Positions 58,156 through 64,000 of a DNA stretch of 64,000 bases are shown piece by piece. The position numbers and the translations under genes were made by a program. Source of the DNA: Aeromonas sp. FDAARGOS 1405. Its GTDB lineage: Bacteria > Pseudomonadota > Gammaproteobacteria > Enterobacterales > Aeromonadaceae. Location of the stretch: assembly GCF_019048265.1 (NCBI RefSeq), contig NZ_CP077311.1, positions 1,820,001 through 1,884,000 of the forward strand, written 5' to 3'. Numbering within the stretch: the stretch's first letter is position 1; each line of letters opens with the position of its first letter. The notes under the pieces are model-generated. The model was not told where the DNA came from. It did no database searches and saw only the letters and a program-made list of their open reading frames with translations.

Positions 58156-58668
58156 ATGTGGCAATCAATTGGCCTGACCTTGCTGCTGTTGCTGGGTCAT
58201 ACCCTGATCCGGCGGCTGATTCACAAGAGCCTGCTGGCGCTCGGTCAGAGCAGGCAGGTGAGCGAGAACCGGGTGCTCTACGTGGCCCATGTGTTCCACT
58301 TCCTGCTCGGCTGCGCCACCTTGCTGGTGCTGGCCGGGGTATGGGGGCTCGACTTCTCCCGACTGGTGGTGCTCGCGTCCTCCTTCTTTGCGGTATTGGG
58401 GGTCGCCATGGTCGCCCAGTGGTCGATCCTCTCCAACATCACCGCCAGCATCACCATCTTCTTCGCCTTCCCCTACAAGATTGGCGACCGGATCCGCATC
58501 CTCGACAAGGATGATTCGGTCACCGGCGTCATCACCGAGATCGGCCTCTTCTATGTGCGGGTGCGTGATGACAACGGCGATCTGGTCACCTATCCGGCCA
58601 ACCTGATCCTGCAAAAGCCGGTCAGAAAGCTGGAGGGCAAGGTGGTGGAACCGCTGCAGCCGGAATAG
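58156..58668 (+). CDS. Small MscS-like mechanosensitive channel protein
   Basis: A 170-residue minimal MscS-type protein. Two or three membrane segments (about 2-20, 45-65, 68-90) are followed by the pore-helix region VAMVAQWSILSNITASITIF and the beta domain (YKIGDRIRILDKDDSVTGVITEIGLFYVRVRDDNGDLVTYPANLILQKPV). The large C-terminal cytoplasmic cage of MscS is missing. AAGGAGG precedes the ATG. It is 13 bases after zntB. Confidence 0.88.
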   Translation: MWQSIGLTLLLLLGHTLIRRLIHKSLLALGQSRQVSENRVLYVAHVFHFLLGCATLLVLAGVWGLDFSRLVVLASSFFAVLGVAMVAQWSILSNITASITIFFAFPYKIGDRIRILDKDDSVTGVITEIGLFYVRVRDDNGDLVTYPANLILQKPVRKLEGKVVEPLQPE

Positions 58669-58685
58669 AAAGTAACCGGAATAAG

Positions 58686-58708
58686 AAAAGGCTCCTCTGG
58701 AGCCTTTT
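58686..58708. terminator. Bidirectional terminator between the MscS-like gene and the next minus-strand gene
   Basis: AAAAGGCTCC and GGAGCCTTTT flank TCT. T runs are present on both strands, so it can end both convergent transcripts. Confidence 0.9.
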
Positions 58709-58840
58709 TGCTGTGTGGCAGGTGCCGACGGTACGTCGCGAAGACGCCCATCCGTTGAACCTTACTTCGACAGGAACAGGCTATTGTAGATGCTTGCTGC
58801 GGCCACAATAGCCAGAACGGGTCAACAGTTGGCTCTGCTG
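58709..58840 (-). ncRNA. Possible 3'-UTR-derived small RNA (candidate only)
   Basis: This 132-base stretch follows the stop codon of the minus-strand gene and runs to a strong terminator. It contains a perfect 9-bp inverted repeat (GGCTATTGT at 58779 and ACAATAGCC at 58805) and a hairpin CGTC-GCGAA-GACG at 58734-58746 with an alternative partner GACG at 58727. No coding frame looks real. It matches no RNA family I can recall, so this is a structural suggestion. Confidence 0.3.
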
Positions 58841-59254
58841 CTAGATCTCCTGTTGTGCAACATCTGCCTGTGGCTTGTGTTGCCAGATTGCCCCGAGCAG
58901 CAACTTGAGCAGCAGTCCGGGCGGGTTGTCCAGCAGCTTGCCGGACTCCAGCAGCAGCTGACCATCGGCGCGAAACCCGAGGCTGGCATCAATAGTGCCA
59001 TCCTCCGAGACCACCTGGATCAAACCATTGAGGGCAGAGCGCTCACCGGGTTGACAGCGCAGCCGCAACTGGCGGGGCTCCCCCAGCAGAGTGAAGGCGC
59101 GGCTCAGCGGGGGGGAGTCTTCATAATCGGGCCAGTTGAAGAAGTGATACTGCTCGGCCAGGGCGCCAGCCTGCTGGCAGAACTGGTCGAACAGCTGACC
59201 GATTGCCTGATACTCCTGATCGAGTCGTCTTGCCTGCTCTTCAATCCGTTTCAT
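58841..59254 (-). CDS. Conserved hypothetical protein
   Basis: A 137-residue soluble protein starting at ATG 59254, preceded by AAGGAGT. Residues 1-35 form a charged helix, followed by WPDYEDSPPLSRAFTLLGEPRQLRLRCQPGERSALNGLIQVVSEDGTIDASLGFRADGQLLLESGKLLDNPPGLLLKLLLGAIW, strand-rich with a final hydrophobic helix. No signal peptide. I do not recognise the family. The ribosome site and codon use support a real gene. Divergent from the pullulanase gene. Confidence 0.75.
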   Translation of the reverse strand: MKRIEEQARRLDQEYQAIGQLFDQFCQQAGALAEQYHFFNWPDYEDSPPLSRAFTLLGEPRQLRLRCQPGERSALNGLIQVVSEDGTIDASLGFRADGQLLLESGKLLDNPPGLLLKLLLGAIWQHKPQADVAQQEI

Positions 59255-59371
59255 TGTTTACTCCTTGTCTATCCACTTGATCAGACATTGCTTTTCTGAC
59301 CCCGTGACTGCCGCTTTCCAGATATGAGGCCAAATGGCCGCGAGGTCTGTGAGCCGGATCGAAGTTTCAGT

Positions 59372-59386
59372 CTGAAAACGTTATCT
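59372..59386 (+). promoter_or_regulatory. LacI-type operator-like site upstream of the pullulanase gene
   Basis: CTGAAAACGTTATCT is identical, in reverse orientation, to the site before the alpha-amylase lipoprotein gene at 19460-19474. It is centred on CG like LacI/GalR family operators and lies 131 bases before the pullulanase start. Confidence 0.6.
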
Positions 59387-59516
59387 TGTTGAAACTGGAT
59401 GGTTTTTTTGCCCTGTCGCTCACATTTGAATCGATTGCCGCTGATTAATATGGCACCGCCTGGCAATGACCGGGTGCTCGACTATCGAGACTAACTACAG
59501 CGGGAATTATAAAAAT

Positions 59517-63551
<4,035 letters not shown>

Positions 63552-63637
63552 GCAACCCATTGAGTCCGGGGGATGGCTCGGCGTCCCCGGGTTGAATTCC
63601 ACCTTGCCAAGGGTGGGATAACTCCGAGAGAGTAAGC

Positions 63638-63669
63638 AAAGCGCGACTGCCGACCGGCAGGCGCGCTTT
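63638..63669 (+). terminator. Terminator after the pullulanase gene
   Basis: AAAGCGCG and CGCGCTTT enclose a second stem GCCG/CGGC, followed by TTCTTTT. Confidence 0.85.
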
Positions 63670-63697
63670 TTCTTTTCCGTCACCGGCTGAAACAAAA

Positions 63698-63716
63698 GCC
63701 GCCCGGATGGGGCGGC
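63698..63716 (-). terminator. Terminator after zntA
   Basis: GCCGCCC and GGGCGGC form the stem; on the minus strand it is followed by TTTTGTTT. It lies 34 bases beyond the zntA stop. Confidence 0.8.
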
Positions 63717-63749
63717 ATTGGTTATTTCATGATGTCTGGCTGTGCGGGA

Positions 63750-64000
63750 TTAGCGCTTGCGTAGCAGACGCAAGGCGTTGGCAGTCACCAGCGCGGTGGC
63801 GCCGGTATCGGCCAGCACCGCAATCCACAGGCCGGTGATGCCGAGCAGGCTGGTGACCAGGAAGATGGCCTTCAGTCCCAGTGCCAGCGCGATATTCTGG
63901 TGAATATTGGCCAGTGCCGCCCGCGACAGCCGGATCATCGCGGCGATGCCACCGAGCTGGTTGTGGGTCAGCGCCGCATCGGCAGTCTCCAGCGCCACGT
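63750..64000 (-). CDS. zntA: Zinc/cadmium/lead P-type ATPase ZntA, C-terminal 83 residues (cut by window edge)
   Basis: Only the C-terminus is present. ALETADAALTHNQLGGIAAMIRLSR follows the nucleotide-binding domain, and the last two membrane segments include ALGLKAIFLVTSLLGITGLWIAVLADTGATALVTANALRLLRKR. This is nearly identical to the end of E. coli ZntA, including the Lys and Asp that matter for zinc release and binding (LGLK and LADTGAT). The enzyme exports Zn, Cd and Pb. The rest of the gene lies to the right. Confidence 0.93.
   Translation of the reverse strand, partial: VALETADAALTHNQLGGIAAMIRLSRAALANIHQNIALALGLKAIFLVTSLLGITGLWIAVLADTGATALVTANALRLLRKR

Overview
The window reads as core chromosome of a GC-rich gammaproteobacterium, most likely Aeromonas. 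Evidence: an rrn operon ending in 5S and tRNA-Asp, a menFDHBCE cluster with divergent menA, a TmaR/YeeX protein, a DUF3624 protein, a secreted M9 collagenase, and two starch-degrading lipoproteins (an alpha-amylase-like protein and a large pullulanase). The genus is inferred from gene content and recalled protein similarity; no search was run. I see no prophage, insertion sequence, CRISPR array or integron.

Layout. 1-3140: 3' part of a 23S rRNA gene, 5S, tRNA-Asp and terminators. 3.4-9.8 kb: tmaR, a divergent class A penicillin-binding-like protein, the HAD phosphatase yidA and a FapA/DUF342 protein. 10-17.2 kb: a CinA-like protein, an HD-GYP protein, metA with MetJ-like boxes, a small tyrosine phosphatase, an Lrp/AsnC regulator, an LTA-synthase-type sulfatase and a DUF2442 protein. 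17.5-21.2 kb: an OprC-type copper receptor and an alpha-amylase lipoprotein. 21.3-24.5 kb: a RimK-like ATP-grasp ligase divergent from a GNAT acetyltransferase, then DUF3624 and ydfG. 24.6-31.7 kb: a C69 dipeptidase, an unknown protein, yqhD, mgsA, a DUF885 lipoprotein and bfr. 31.8-38.8 kb: bfd, hlyU-tmcA, an SDR, cheV, a Fur-boxed TPR-like gene plus sodA, and sanA. 39-41.7 kb: collagenase. 42-50.2 kb: menaquinone genes. 50.3-58.7 kb: a PepSY membrane protein, small unknowns, dbpA, a nucleoside transporter, ydjM, yaiI, zntB and a small MscS-like channel. 58.8-64 kb: an unknown gene, pullulanase, and the 3' end of zntA.

Functional themes. Iron and oxidative stress: bfr, bfd and sodA, with a near-perfect Fur box before the sodA unit and a weaker one between bfd and hlyU. 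Respiration: a complete menaquinone head-group and prenylation set. Starch use: the two GH13 lipoproteins lie about 40 kb apart but carry the same 15-bp LacI-type operator-like sequence upstream, which suggests one shared regulator. Metals: an OprC-like receptor, zntA, zntB and a PepSY protein with a His-rich loop.

I found no convincing wholly new multi-gene system. The most interesting items are the shared operator of the starch genes, a partial duplication of the menB start that forms a 41-codon bridging ORF between menH and menB, tandem duplicated N-terminal domains in the collagenase, a penicillin-binding-like enzyme with a very long insertion before its KTG motif, a RimK/GNAT pair, and a structured 3' region at 58.7-58.8 kb that could be a small RNA.
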